From Lachnospiraceae bacterium (GTDB lineage Bacteria; Bacillota; Clostridia; Lachnospirales; Lachnospiraceae): a stretch of DNA of 64,000 bases. Each line of letters begins with the position of its first letter. Within the stretch, counting starts at the first letter, position 1. Below, piece after piece: positions 28,093 to 37,247 of the stretch. The stretch lies in assembly GCA_021202335.1 (NCBI GenBank), contig JAJQDE010000041.1:1-64000 (forward strand), written 5' to 3'. Below the pieces are notes generated by a model. That model was not told the origin of the DNA. It did not search any database and was given only the letters and a program-made list of their open reading frames with translations. The position numbers and the translations under genes were made by a program.

Positions 28093-28254
28093 CTATTTTT
28101 TTTGACAACGTGGACATGGTACAGGGACAAGCCTTTTTTCTTCAAATTGATGGCCAAAGCCCACTAAAAAGTGAAAATTGCAATCAGGGCATTTAGTGAC
28201 AACGCTCGCCCCGTCCATCCAAAAATATTTTTTGCATTTCTCCCTTTTAGTCAT
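28093..28254 (-). CDS. 53-aa zinc-ribbon small protein (not in the ORF track)
   Basis: MTKREKCKKYFWMDGASVVTKCPDCNFHFLVGFGHQFEEKRLVPVPCPRCQKK*; CxxC...CxxC. Confidence 0.65.
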   Translation of the reverse strand: MTKREKCKKYFWMDGASVVTKCPDCNFHFLVGFGHQFEEKRLVPVPCPRCQKK

Positions 28255-28326
28255 ATCTGCATCTCATATTCTTTGTATTGACCGATTGTACCGTTTCAGT
28301 CGTTGTTGTTTTGTGTCTCTACTGCC

Positions 28327-28355
28327 ATTATATGTAACTAAATAACACTTGTCAA
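28327..28355 (-). promoter_or_regulatory. Leftward sigma-A promoter (early lytic direction)
   Basis: TTGACA-17-TATAAT on the minus strand. Confidence 0.85.
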
Positions 28356-28385
28356 GCTCTTTTTTGTGTTTTTGTTGCATTTTTA

Positions 28386-28414
28386 TTGACGTGACAAAAA
28401 AAGCCGTTTATAAT
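28386..28414 (+). promoter_or_regulatory. Rightward sigma-A promoter (TA-repressor operon)
   Basis: TTGACG-17-TATAAT. Confidence 0.85.
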
Positions 28415-28441
28415 GGGCTTTAGGAAGGGAGGCAGGGCACT

Positions 28442-28672
28442 GTGATACAATATTCCAAGCAAGCAATTAAATTTCTAAAAAAACAGGATATGCCAACAAA
28501 AAAACGAATTGTGACAGCTATCAACAATCTTCCGTCCGGCGATGTGCGGAAATTGCCGGGAACTGACGGCTACCGCTTGAGAGTTGGTGATTTCCGTGTT
28601 ATATTCAATGCAAACGGAAACATCCTTTGGATTGAGAAAATAGATAACAGAGGACAGGTTTATAAAAGATAG
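28442..28672 (+). CDS. RelE/ParE-family toxin
   Basis: IQYSKQAIKFLKKQ...GYRLRVGDFRVIFNANGNILWIEKIDNRGQVYKR. Confidence 0.88.
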   Translation: MIQYSKQAIKFLKKQDMPTKKRIVTAINNLPSGDVRKLPGTDGYRLRVGDFRVIFNANGNILWIEKIDNRGQVYKR

Positions 28673-28681
28673 GAGGCAATT

Positions 28682-28912
28682 ATGACAGCTGTTAAAGAAA
28701 GGATTTATGGCGCAGTATCCGTAATGAGTGACACAGACGCGGAAACTGTTTGGGGATTAATTATGGATAACTTTCCCAAGCGTTCATGGGAGGACATTCC
28801 TGAAGCTATGCCAGATGAATGGGATGTGAAAATGCTTGACAGCATTAAAAACGATCCGGATTGCCGTACATTCATATCCGCCGAGGACGCAATGAAAGAG
28901 CTTGGACTATAA
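28682..28912 (+). CDS. Cognate antitoxin
   Basis: 76 aa immediately downstream; ...DPDCRTFISAEDAMKELGL C-terminus. Confidence 0.75.
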   Translation: MTAVKERIYGAVSVMSDTDAETVWGLIMDNFPKRSWEDIPEAMPDEWDVKMLDSIKNDPDCRTFISAEDAMKELGL

Positions 28913-29002
28913 GACCGTAAAAGCCATTTATAAAGGGGCGTTGATTGTGTTATGTATGAAATGCGGCGGCATGAATGGATTTTAGGAAGGGAGGCATACG
29001 AC

Positions 29003-29383
29003 ATGGGCGCAAGAATAAAGGAGCTGCGCAAGAGTCTGGGCTTGACGCAGCAGGAATTTGCCGACAGGCTAAAAATAAAACGCGGCACCGTTGCACAATG
29101 GGAAATAGAACGCAACGAACCGATAGATGCGGTTGTGAACCTCATCTGCCGCGAGTTCCACGTAAACGAGGCGTGGCTGCGTGGCGGAACAGGGGAAATG
29201 TTCATAGAGCAGACAAGGGATGAAGAAATTGCTGCGTTTATCGGAAAGGTGCAGGAAAACCCTGACGATACTTTCAAGAAGCAGCTTATTTCAGTATTAG
29301 CGCATCTGACGGAAGATCAATGGGTGTTCCTGGAACAGAAAGCCAAGGAATTAGTTGGTGAGAATGAAAAGGCAAACCAATAG
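29003..29383 (+). CDS. Phage repressor, HTH_XRE
   Basis: GARIKELRKSLGLTQQEFADRLKIKRGTVAQWEIERNEP; RBS GGGAGG upstream of ATG 29003. Confidence 0.88.
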   Translation: MGARIKELRKSLGLTQQEFADRLKIKRGTVAQWEIERNEPIDAVVNLICREFHVNEAWLRGGTGEMFIEQTRDEEIAAFIGKVQENPDDTFKKQLISVLAHLTEDQWVFLEQKAKELVGENEKANQ

Positions 29384-29492
29384 CTCGGGCAAACCAATAG
29401 CTCCAATTTAACTATTGATTTTTCCGTGGATGTGTGGTATAGTCATTATTGACAAGAATCGAGTATGTATTGGCATTCTACGTAGCCAAAAT

Positions 29493-29526
29493 GAAAACCC
29501 ACGGAAGTCGCTTTCCGTGGGTTTTC
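29493..29526. terminator. Bidirectional terminator after the repressor
   Basis: GAAAACCCACGGAA-gtcgct-TTCCGTGGGTTTTC. Confidence 0.8.
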
Positions 29527-29745
29527 TTGCTATTTACGGCTAGCCACACCGAGGATAGTCACCGCCCTAATGCCGGTCTATCCATTTGCAAACACAGCTT
29601 GCATTTATGCCTGCCATGACCGACAGTGTAAAATCGAATGTAGCATAACATTCTGCGTACCCCCCCTTCCTGTTACCAGTATAGGGGAGGTAACGACAAT
29701 ATTTTGCACATTCAGGCATACACTGTCAAACATATTCTTTATATC

Positions 29746-29776
29746 AAAAAGGACTAAGCGTTTTCAGCTCAGTCCG
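29746..29776 (-). terminator. Rho-independent terminator of the 33-aa smORF
   Basis: Minus strand GGACTGAGC-tgaaaac-GCTTAGTCC-TTTTTG. Confidence 0.75.
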
Positions 29777-29865
29777 AGGATTGCCTTGACATAGCAGCAG
29801 ATGAGGCGTAAGCGTCTGTCATCTGCTCTGTCAAGCATTTCAATAATAATAGTTTTATAAACCAT
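29764..29865 (-). CDS. 33-aa small protein (not in the ORF track)
   Basis: MVYKTIIIEMLDRADDRRLRLICCYVKAILGLS*; GGGAGTGGACAG upstream, own terminator. Confidence 0.65.
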   Translation of the reverse strand: MVYKTIIIEMLDRADDRRLRLICCYVKAILGLS

Positions 29866-30203
29866 CTGTCCACTCCCATTCCTACTCCCTGTATTCACAT
29901 TAGCACACGGCGCACTCCAAAATCTACCCCGCTTTTTTCATATCTTTGTTTTCAGACGGATTTCGGCAGATATTGACAAAATAATTACCGTCATTCTTTT
30001 AGAGTTTACTGCATGTTGCGGTTTACATAAACAAAAGAAGCCCGACTTTAAAGCATTTCTAAGCTGCAGATTGTTGCTAATGCTCTTGACGAACAGCTGG
30101 CGCGCCCACTGCCATAAGCGGCTCTTTTTGCCTTTTTACCACATTCAATATGATGATAATACTCTTGATAGCAAATAAAAGGTTTCACGCCAAATAAATG
30201 CAT

Positions 30204-30225
30204 AAGGGCAGATTTCTCTGCCCTT
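30204..30225 (-). terminator. Terminator downstream of the Ltp-repeat gene
   Basis: AAGGGCAGA-gaaa-TCTGCCCTT on the minus strand, then AT-rich. Confidence 0.6.
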
Positions 30226-30266
30226 TAATCACTGCATATTCTTTTTACTCAATAATGGCATTTTAA

Positions 30267-31043
30267 TCAATCATCGAGATGGTCTATGGCGTACTGTGCT
30301 TCATCCTCAGTGAATTGTTCCCCATATTCAGATATGAGTTGGTCATAAATTGCCGAAGGAGACATTGCCATGTCATCCTGATAGGCCTTTGCTTTCTGCA
30401 AAGCATTATAATTATAATCTGCTTCAAGGTTGTCAACGGCGTACTGTGCTTCATCCTCAGTGAATTGTTCCCCATATTCAGACACCAGTTGATTGTAAAT
30501 TCCTTGTTTTGACATATACATGCTTTCGCTATACGATTCTGCCTTTTTGAGGGCGTTCCCGTAATAATCTGCCTCAAGGTTTTCTATCGCATATTGAGCG
30601 GCTTCTTCTGTAAATTTTTCTCCGTACTCCGATGTTCATTGGGCGTAGATTGCTTGTTTTGACATATACATTGTGTCACTATAACTTTTTGCCTTTTTCA
30701 GTGCAGATTTATATTCCGTTGGAATATCTTCGTCCTCAGATGTCCCATCTTCATCATTCGCTTCAGTTTCAGTACTTTCAGTCTGCTCTTCCACATCCGT
30801 TGTGCTTGCCGGGCTTTTTGTAACTGCGCTTTCGTAAGAACTGCTGTTTGTGCTGCTACTGCTTGAATCGCTATCACCGCCACCGGCAATAGCCGCTATG
30901 ACTATTAGGACAACAATGACAATAACGATCCATTTGACTTTACCGCCCTGTTTTTTCTTGCAATTTGGACAAATCTTTGCTTTCTTAGCTATCTCCGTCT
31001 GACAGTATTTGCAAACTTTTGTTTTTTGGATTTCTTCTGACAT
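30267..31043 (-). pseudogene. Zinc-ribbon/TM protein with three Ltp-type repeats (superinfection-exclusion-like), in-frame TGA at 30636-30638
   Basis: CKYCQTEIAKKAKICPNCKKKQ + TM + (ALKKAKSYS...YSEYGEKFTEEAAQYAIENL)x3; same frame across the TGA. Confidence 0.8.
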
Positions 31044-31479
31044 TTCAACCCCTCCTCATATGTTTTCCTGATTATATCAGATTAACATCACTGTAATATT
31101 TTGTCAACAAAAACATATAACCAACATACTTACCATAACCGACATTATTATAAACGTAAAAAATATTTTTCTATTTCTATTTCCAAGAAAAATATTGCTT
31201 TTTTGCCCCTCTCATGGTATTAATATGGGCAGGACTGCGCCGCAGTCATAGAGATATACCTTAAATTCCACGAGGACGAACGCAAGAAGCTCAACTCCCT
31301 TTTGGCGGAATACTATAAGCTTGATGAAATTGACCGCGCCGAAGTGCGCGGAAGGATTATGCAGTTCATCGAAAGTATGTTGAACAGTGATAAATATTCA
31401 GCGCAAGAAGAATTAAAACACGCATAGGAAACGTAATCTATGCGAATTTCCAATAAAAGACAACAGGAAGGAGAAGTAT

Positions 31480-32322
31480 ATGACAGAGGACGAGAAAACA
31501 AACTACACCGAAACATTGTTTGAATCAATTAAGCACATTAACGAATACGGGCAGGAATTTTGGTATGCAAGGGAATTACAGGAGACTCTTGAATACAAAC
31601 GTTGGGATAAATTTTTGAATGTTATCGAAAAAGCGAAAGCGGCTTGCAATGCCAGTAAAAACCCCGTTGACGACCATTTTTCCCACGTGGGAAAAATGGT
31701 GAACATCGGTTCTGACGCTGTGCGTGAAACAGAGGATTACGAGCTATCCCGCTATGCCTGCTACCTGATTGTGCAGAACGGTGATTCGCGCAAGGAGGTT
31801 ATTGCACTCGGACAGACTTATTTTGCAGTCAAGACGCGCCAGCAGGAGCTGATTGAAAATTTTGACGCATTGGGCGAGGACAAGAAGCGCCTTGCTATCC
31901 GCAACGAAATGAAGCTGCACAATAAATCGCTCGCAGAAGCCGCGAACATGGCAGGTGTTACCGAACGCATTGATTATGCTATTTTTCAGAACAGCGGATA
32001 TAAGGGGTTATACGGCGGACTTGACAGGCAGGGTATACATGACAAGAAAAAGCTCAAGAAAAGCCAAGACATACTTGATTACATGGGAAGCACAGAGCTT
32101 GCCGCCAACCTCTTCCGCGCCACACAGACCGACGAAAAGCTCCGAAATGAGCATATCGTCGGAAAAGAGAATGCCAACAGGACACACTATGAAGTCGGAA
32201 AAAAGGTCAGACAGACCATTGCGGAATTGGGCGGCACAATGCCTGAGAATCTGCCTACCCCTGAAAAAAGCATAAAGCAGATTGAACGCGAGCAGAAACA
32301 GATAGAAAAGCAAGAGAAATAG
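31480..32322 (+). CDS. dinD: DNA-damage-inducible protein D (DinD)-like
   Basis: IKHINEYGQEFWYARELQETLEYKRWDKFLNVIEKAKAAC...RYACYLIVQNGDSRKEVIALGQTYFAVKTRQQEL. Confidence 0.88.
   Translation: MTEDEKTNYTETLFESIKHINEYGQEFWYARELQETLEYKRWDKFLNVIEKAKAACNASKNPVDDHFSHVGKMVNIGSDAVRETEDYELSRYACYLIVQNGDSRKEVIALGQTYFAVKTRQQELIENFDALGEDKKRLAIRNEMKLHNKSLAEAANMAGVTERIDYAIFQNSGYKGLYGGLDRQGIHDKKKLKKSQDILDYMGSTELAANLFRATQTDEKLRNEHIVGKENANRTHYEVGKKVRQTIAELGGTMPENLPTPEKSIKQIEREQKQIEKQEK
31673..31700. repeat. 28-bp perfect palindrome inside dinD
   Basis: ACCATTTTTCCCACGTGGGAAAAATGGT. Confidence 0.95.
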
Positions 32323-32411
32323 CTCATGCGTGTATTCCATTTTATTTTTTCCAAACCGCATGAGCTGTCAAACAAGGCTGAATTACACGTTATTGAAAGG
32401 ACGGTGACTCT

Positions 32412-33524
32412 ATGAAGATGCCGAACGGATACGGGGGCATTGTGAAGCTCCCGGGGAAGCGCAGGAAGCCGTGGGCTGTGCGCGTTTCATATGTTGAGAG
32501 CGGGGCGGACGGTACGCCTAAGCGCAAACGCAAATACATTGCGTACTTTGCTAAGCAAGAAAGCGCCCTCGCCTACCTCGCCGAATACAACAACGGCGCA
32601 GTTGTCCCCGAACACCAAAAATACGCGCAGACACCCACCTTCGCCGAACTATACGAGCAATGGAAAAAATACAAGAACAGCCTGAAAAACAAGCCCGGCG
32701 ATGCCGCATGGAAAAATTACGGCATTGCCTTCAATTTCTATGCTCCCCTGCACCAAAAGAAAGTCGTTTCCATAAAGGCGCGCGACCTGCAGGAATGCAT
32801 AACGGCGCAGAGCGGCAAGTCACGCTCCACCGTCGGCAATATGCGGGCAATAATTCGCGGCATGTGGGGCTATGCCGTAGCAAATGAAATAGCCGAGAAC
32901 GACATAACGCAGCACCTCGTCTTTGAGTTCACCCAATCAGGCGTGCCGATGCACACGCGCTTTACCGATGCTGAGGTTGCGCAGCTATGGGACGCTCTGT
33001 GGACCATAAATAACGTTGACATAATCCTCATCTACATCTACACGGGACTGCGCCCCACCGAGTTGCTTGAAATAAAGTCCTCTGACGTGCATCTTCCCGA
33101 GCGTTACATGACAGGAGGCATAAAAACCGAGGCAGGCAGGAACAGAATAGTTCCAATACATGAAGCAATCGTCCCCCTCATCGAGTACCGCCTCGCGCAG
33201 AACCGCCCTTACCTCATCACTAATAAATACGGCAACCGGTACACACGGGCAGTCTACACTGCCAGCAACTGGACGACAGTAATGCAGCGCATGAAAATGA
33301 GTCCCGCGCCGCACGACTGCCGTTATACATTCGCCGCCCTCGCCGATAAAGCCGGCATGAACGAAACATGCCGCAAGATAATCATGGGGCATTCGCTGGG
33401 TAACGCTAAGGGCAGCGCCTTCAAGACCGGGCAGACCGACGACATCACGCAGGGCGTGTACACCGAAAAGACAATCCCTGAGCTTGTGGCGGAGATGAAT
33501 AAAATTCCCGTTATCACCACCTGA
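32412..33524 (+). CDS. int: Tyrosine-type phage integrase
   Basis: TGLRPTELLEI (R), HDCRYTFAAL (HxxR), MGHSL, YTEKT (Y). Confidence 0.95.
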   Translation: MKMPNGYGGIVKLPGKRRKPWAVRVSYVESGADGTPKRKRKYIAYFAKQESALAYLAEYNNGAVVPEHQKYAQTPTFAELYEQWKKYKNSLKNKPGDAAWKNYGIAFNFYAPLHQKKVVSIKARDLQECITAQSGKSRSTVGNMRAIIRGMWGYAVANEIAENDITQHLVFEFTQSGVPMHTRFTDAEVAQLWDALWTINNVDIILIYIYTGLRPTELLEIKSSDVHLPERYMTGGIKTEAGRNRIVPIHEAIVPLIEYRLAQNRPYLITNKYGNRYTRAVYTASNWTTVMQRMKMSPAPHDCRYTFAALADKAGMNETCRKIIMGHSLGNAKGSAFKTGQTDDITQGVYTEKTIPELVAEMNKIPVITT

Positions 33525-33632
33525 AAACGGGAAAATCTTTGTAACCCACTTGTAACCCATTTGTATACCACGTGTAACCAACCGCCCAAAATTTCCCCCT
33601 GTTATTTCCTTTTTTCTGAAAATTCTCGCAAT

Positions 33633-33677
33633 AGAAAAGCCCCGAAACACAATGGTTTCAGGGCTTTTATTATTTTT
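33633..33677. terminator. Bidirectional terminator shared by int and gdhA
   Basis: AAAAGCCCCGAAAC-acaatg-GTTTCAGGGCTTTT with flanking T/A tracts. Confidence 0.8.
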
Positions 33678-35033
<1,356 letters not shown>

Positions 35034-35055
35034 TTAATAATCCTCCTTGTTTTCC

Positions 35056-35099
35056 GAAGGAAAATGCGGCTGCCATTGCAGGAGCAGCGGCTTTCCTTC
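35056..35099 (-). promoter_or_regulatory. Hairpin in the gdhA 5' leader
   Basis: GAAGGAAA..GCTGC...GCAGC..TTTCCTTC just upstream of AAGGAGG RBS. Confidence 0.5.
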
Positions 35100-35248
35100 T
35101 TCAATTTATAAAAAATATAATACGCCTTGTGTCATACTGCAATGCGCTAAACCAACATTTATATTATAGTAAAAAAATTTTTACAGCACAACAAAAATAT
35201 GCTTTATTGTATAATTTTGTGCAATTTACTAAATTTAATTGTCGCAAT

Positions 35249-36544
35249 TTACGAAAAAACTACCTCAATGCGGGTGCCTTTTCCGGACTCGCTCTCCACG
35301 CTGACCTGCGCGCCGTGAACCTGTACGATGTGCTTTACGATTGCAAGCCCCAGCCCTGTGCCGCCGCGCTCCTTTGCGCGCGATTTGTCAACCCGGTAAA
35401 AGCGCTCAAAAATCCGCTCCTGATGCTCCTTGGGAATACCTATTCCGGTATCCGACACATCCAAAATCACGCCGCGCCTGTCGCGGCTGACATTAATTTC
35501 CACCTCGCCGCCCTCACGGTTATAACGGATTGCGTTGTCGCATATGTTATAAATCAGCTCCTCTATCATACGGCGGTTCGCATGTATCATCTGCGCCGTT
35601 CCATGAGTGCGGACGGTAACGCTTTGGCGTTTAGCCGCAAGCTCCAAAAGCTGCACGGTCGATATGGCAAGCTGATACAGATCAATATCCTCAAACTCCG
35701 GAGCGGTCTGCATCGCGTCAAGCTCTGAAAGCCTGATAATGTCATTGATCAGCGTCAAAAGCCTGTCGGCGTTTTTGTGTATCGCGCCCGCAAACTTCAC
35801 GGTCATTTCCTCGTCCGCAAGCCCGCTTTCCATAAGCTCCGCGTAGCCTGAAATGGAGGTCAGCGGGGTCTTAAGCTCATGCGTGACGTTTGCCGTAAAG
35901 TCCTGGCGCATGGTCGCGTTTTTCAAAATATCCCGATGCTGCCTGCTGATGGTTTCCACAAACGGCTTAAGCTCCTCGTAAATTTCCACCGAGCCGATGT
36001 CGTCCATATGCTTTCCCATGTTTTCAATCGGCGCAATCAGCGCGGAGGTGATAAGCCTTGAGAGCGCCGCGCACACGGCGAGCATCAGCAGCACCGCCCC
36101 TATCACAAAGGGAATAAGCCGCTGAAAAAGCCCGAACACGCTGCTTGCCTCCTTTGATATCCTGATAACGCCGCCGTCCTGCGTGCGCATGGCATAATAA
36201 AAGAGGCTTTTCGAGAGCGTATCGGAGTTGCGGATTGCATATCCTTCTCCATCCTCAAGCGCCTTTGCAATCTCCTCTCTGTCCGCATGATTGTCCATGC
36301 TGCTCTCGTCCGCCCGGCTGTCATAAAGCACGCTGCCGTCCTGCGACACCACGGTTATCCTAAGCCGCTCCTCTACCCTCTGATAGAGCGCCGGATTATC
36401 CTCCAAAAACGCCGCATAGGTTTTCAGCTCCTCCAAAACCTGCGCCTTAATCACATCATACGACACAAAAAGTGACAGTAAAAGCGTCGCCAATATCACA
36501 AGCGCGCTTACTGTCATAAAATATGTATTGATTTTTTTCTTCAT
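35249..36544 (-). CDS. Sensor histidine kinase, PhoR-like
   Basis: HELKTPLTSISGYAELME, DTGIGIPKEHQERIFERFYRVDKSR; start taken at MKKKINTYF. Confidence 0.9.
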   Translation of the reverse strand: MKKKINTYFMTVSALVILATLLLSLFVSYDVIKAQVLEELKTYAAFLEDNPALYQRVEERLRITVVSQDGSVLYDSRADESSMDNHADREEIAKALEDGEGYAIRNSDTLSKSLFYYAMRTQDGGVIRISKEASSVFGLFQRLIPFVIGAVLLMLAVCAALSRLITSALIAPIENMGKHMDDIGSVEIYEELKPFVETISRQHRDILKNATMRQDFTANVTHELKTPLTSISGYAELMESGLADEEMTVKFAGAIHKNADRLLTLINDIIRLSELDAMQTAPEFEDIDLYQLAISTVQLLELAAKRQSVTVRTHGTAQMIHANRRMIEELIYNICDNAIRYNREGGEVEINVSRDRRGVILDVSDTGIGIPKEHQERIFERFYRVDKSRAKERGGTGLGLAIVKHIVQVHGAQVSVESESGKGTRIEVVFS

Positions 36545-36548
36545 ATTA

Positions 36549-37226
36549 TTACTCCAAAACATAACCGACATTGCGCACTGTCCTGATGCGGTTTCCCTCA
36601 TTCCCGAGCTTTCTGCGCAGTGTCTTGATGTGCATGTCGACAGTCCTTGACTCGCCGCTGTAATCCATGCCCCAAATCCGGTCCATTATGCGTTCGCGCG
36701 TGAGCACGATGCCGGCATTTTCCATAAACATTTTCAAAAGCTCGTATTCCTTAAACGTCAGCTCGCACAGCTTGCCCTCCGCATAAACGGCATGTTTTTT
36801 GTCATCGATTGAAAGCTCCCCATGCGTGAGGCTCACGCTTTGGCTATCCTGCGTGTCCGTGCGCCGAAGCAGCGCCTTAACCCGGGCAATCAGCTCCATT
36901 ACGCCAAAGGGCTTTGTCAGATAATCGTCCGCACCGGCGTCCAGCCCCTTCACCTTATCTATTTCCGACGTTTTTGCCGTCACCATGATAACCTGGAGCT
37001 CCGCCCAGCCCTTGTTTTCCCTGAGTCTTTGGACAATTTTAATTCCGTCCTCATCCGGAAGCATAATATCCAGCACCACAGCCTTTGGCAGCCGCTCGTC
37101 GAGCGCCGCGTAAAAATCCTTTGCGTTTGAAAATCCCTTTACCTCATGCCCGCTGTTTTTGAGCGCAAAGCTCTCCACCTCAAGTATGTCGTTGTCGTCC
37201 TCCACTATATAAATCAGCGCCATCAT
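36549..37226 (-). CDS. Response regulator, OmpR/PhoB family
   Basis: Receiver VLDIMLPDEDG and winged-helix C-terminus. Confidence 0.93.
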   Translation of the reverse strand: MMALIYIVEDDNDILEVESFALKNSGHEVKGFSNAKDFYAALDERLPKAVVLDIMLPDEDGIKIVQRLRENKGWAELQVIMVTAKTSEIDKVKGLDAGADDYLTKPFGVMELIARVKALLRRTDTQDSQSVSLTHGELSIDDKKHAVYAEGKLCELTFKEYELLKMFMENAGIVLTRERIMDRIWGMDYSGESRTVDMHIKTLRRKLGNEGNRIRTVRNVGYVLE

Positions 37227-37247
37227 ATCACCCCGTTGTATTTCCCG

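Noticed and set aside
29786-29836. Strong hairpin CTTGACA-AGCAGATGA...TCATCTGCT-TGTCAAG considered as an ncRNA
   Set aside because: It lies inside the 33-aa smORF with RBS and terminator, so coding is the simpler reading.
29906-29916. TTAGCACACG at ~29906 resembling the att core
   Set aside because: Only about 10 bp match the 31-bp core; not a credible secondary att site.
31364-31378. SOS-box-like CGAAAGTATGTTGA upstream of dinD
   Set aside because: Misses key positions of the Gram-positive GAAC-N4-GTTC consensus and lies inside another ORF.
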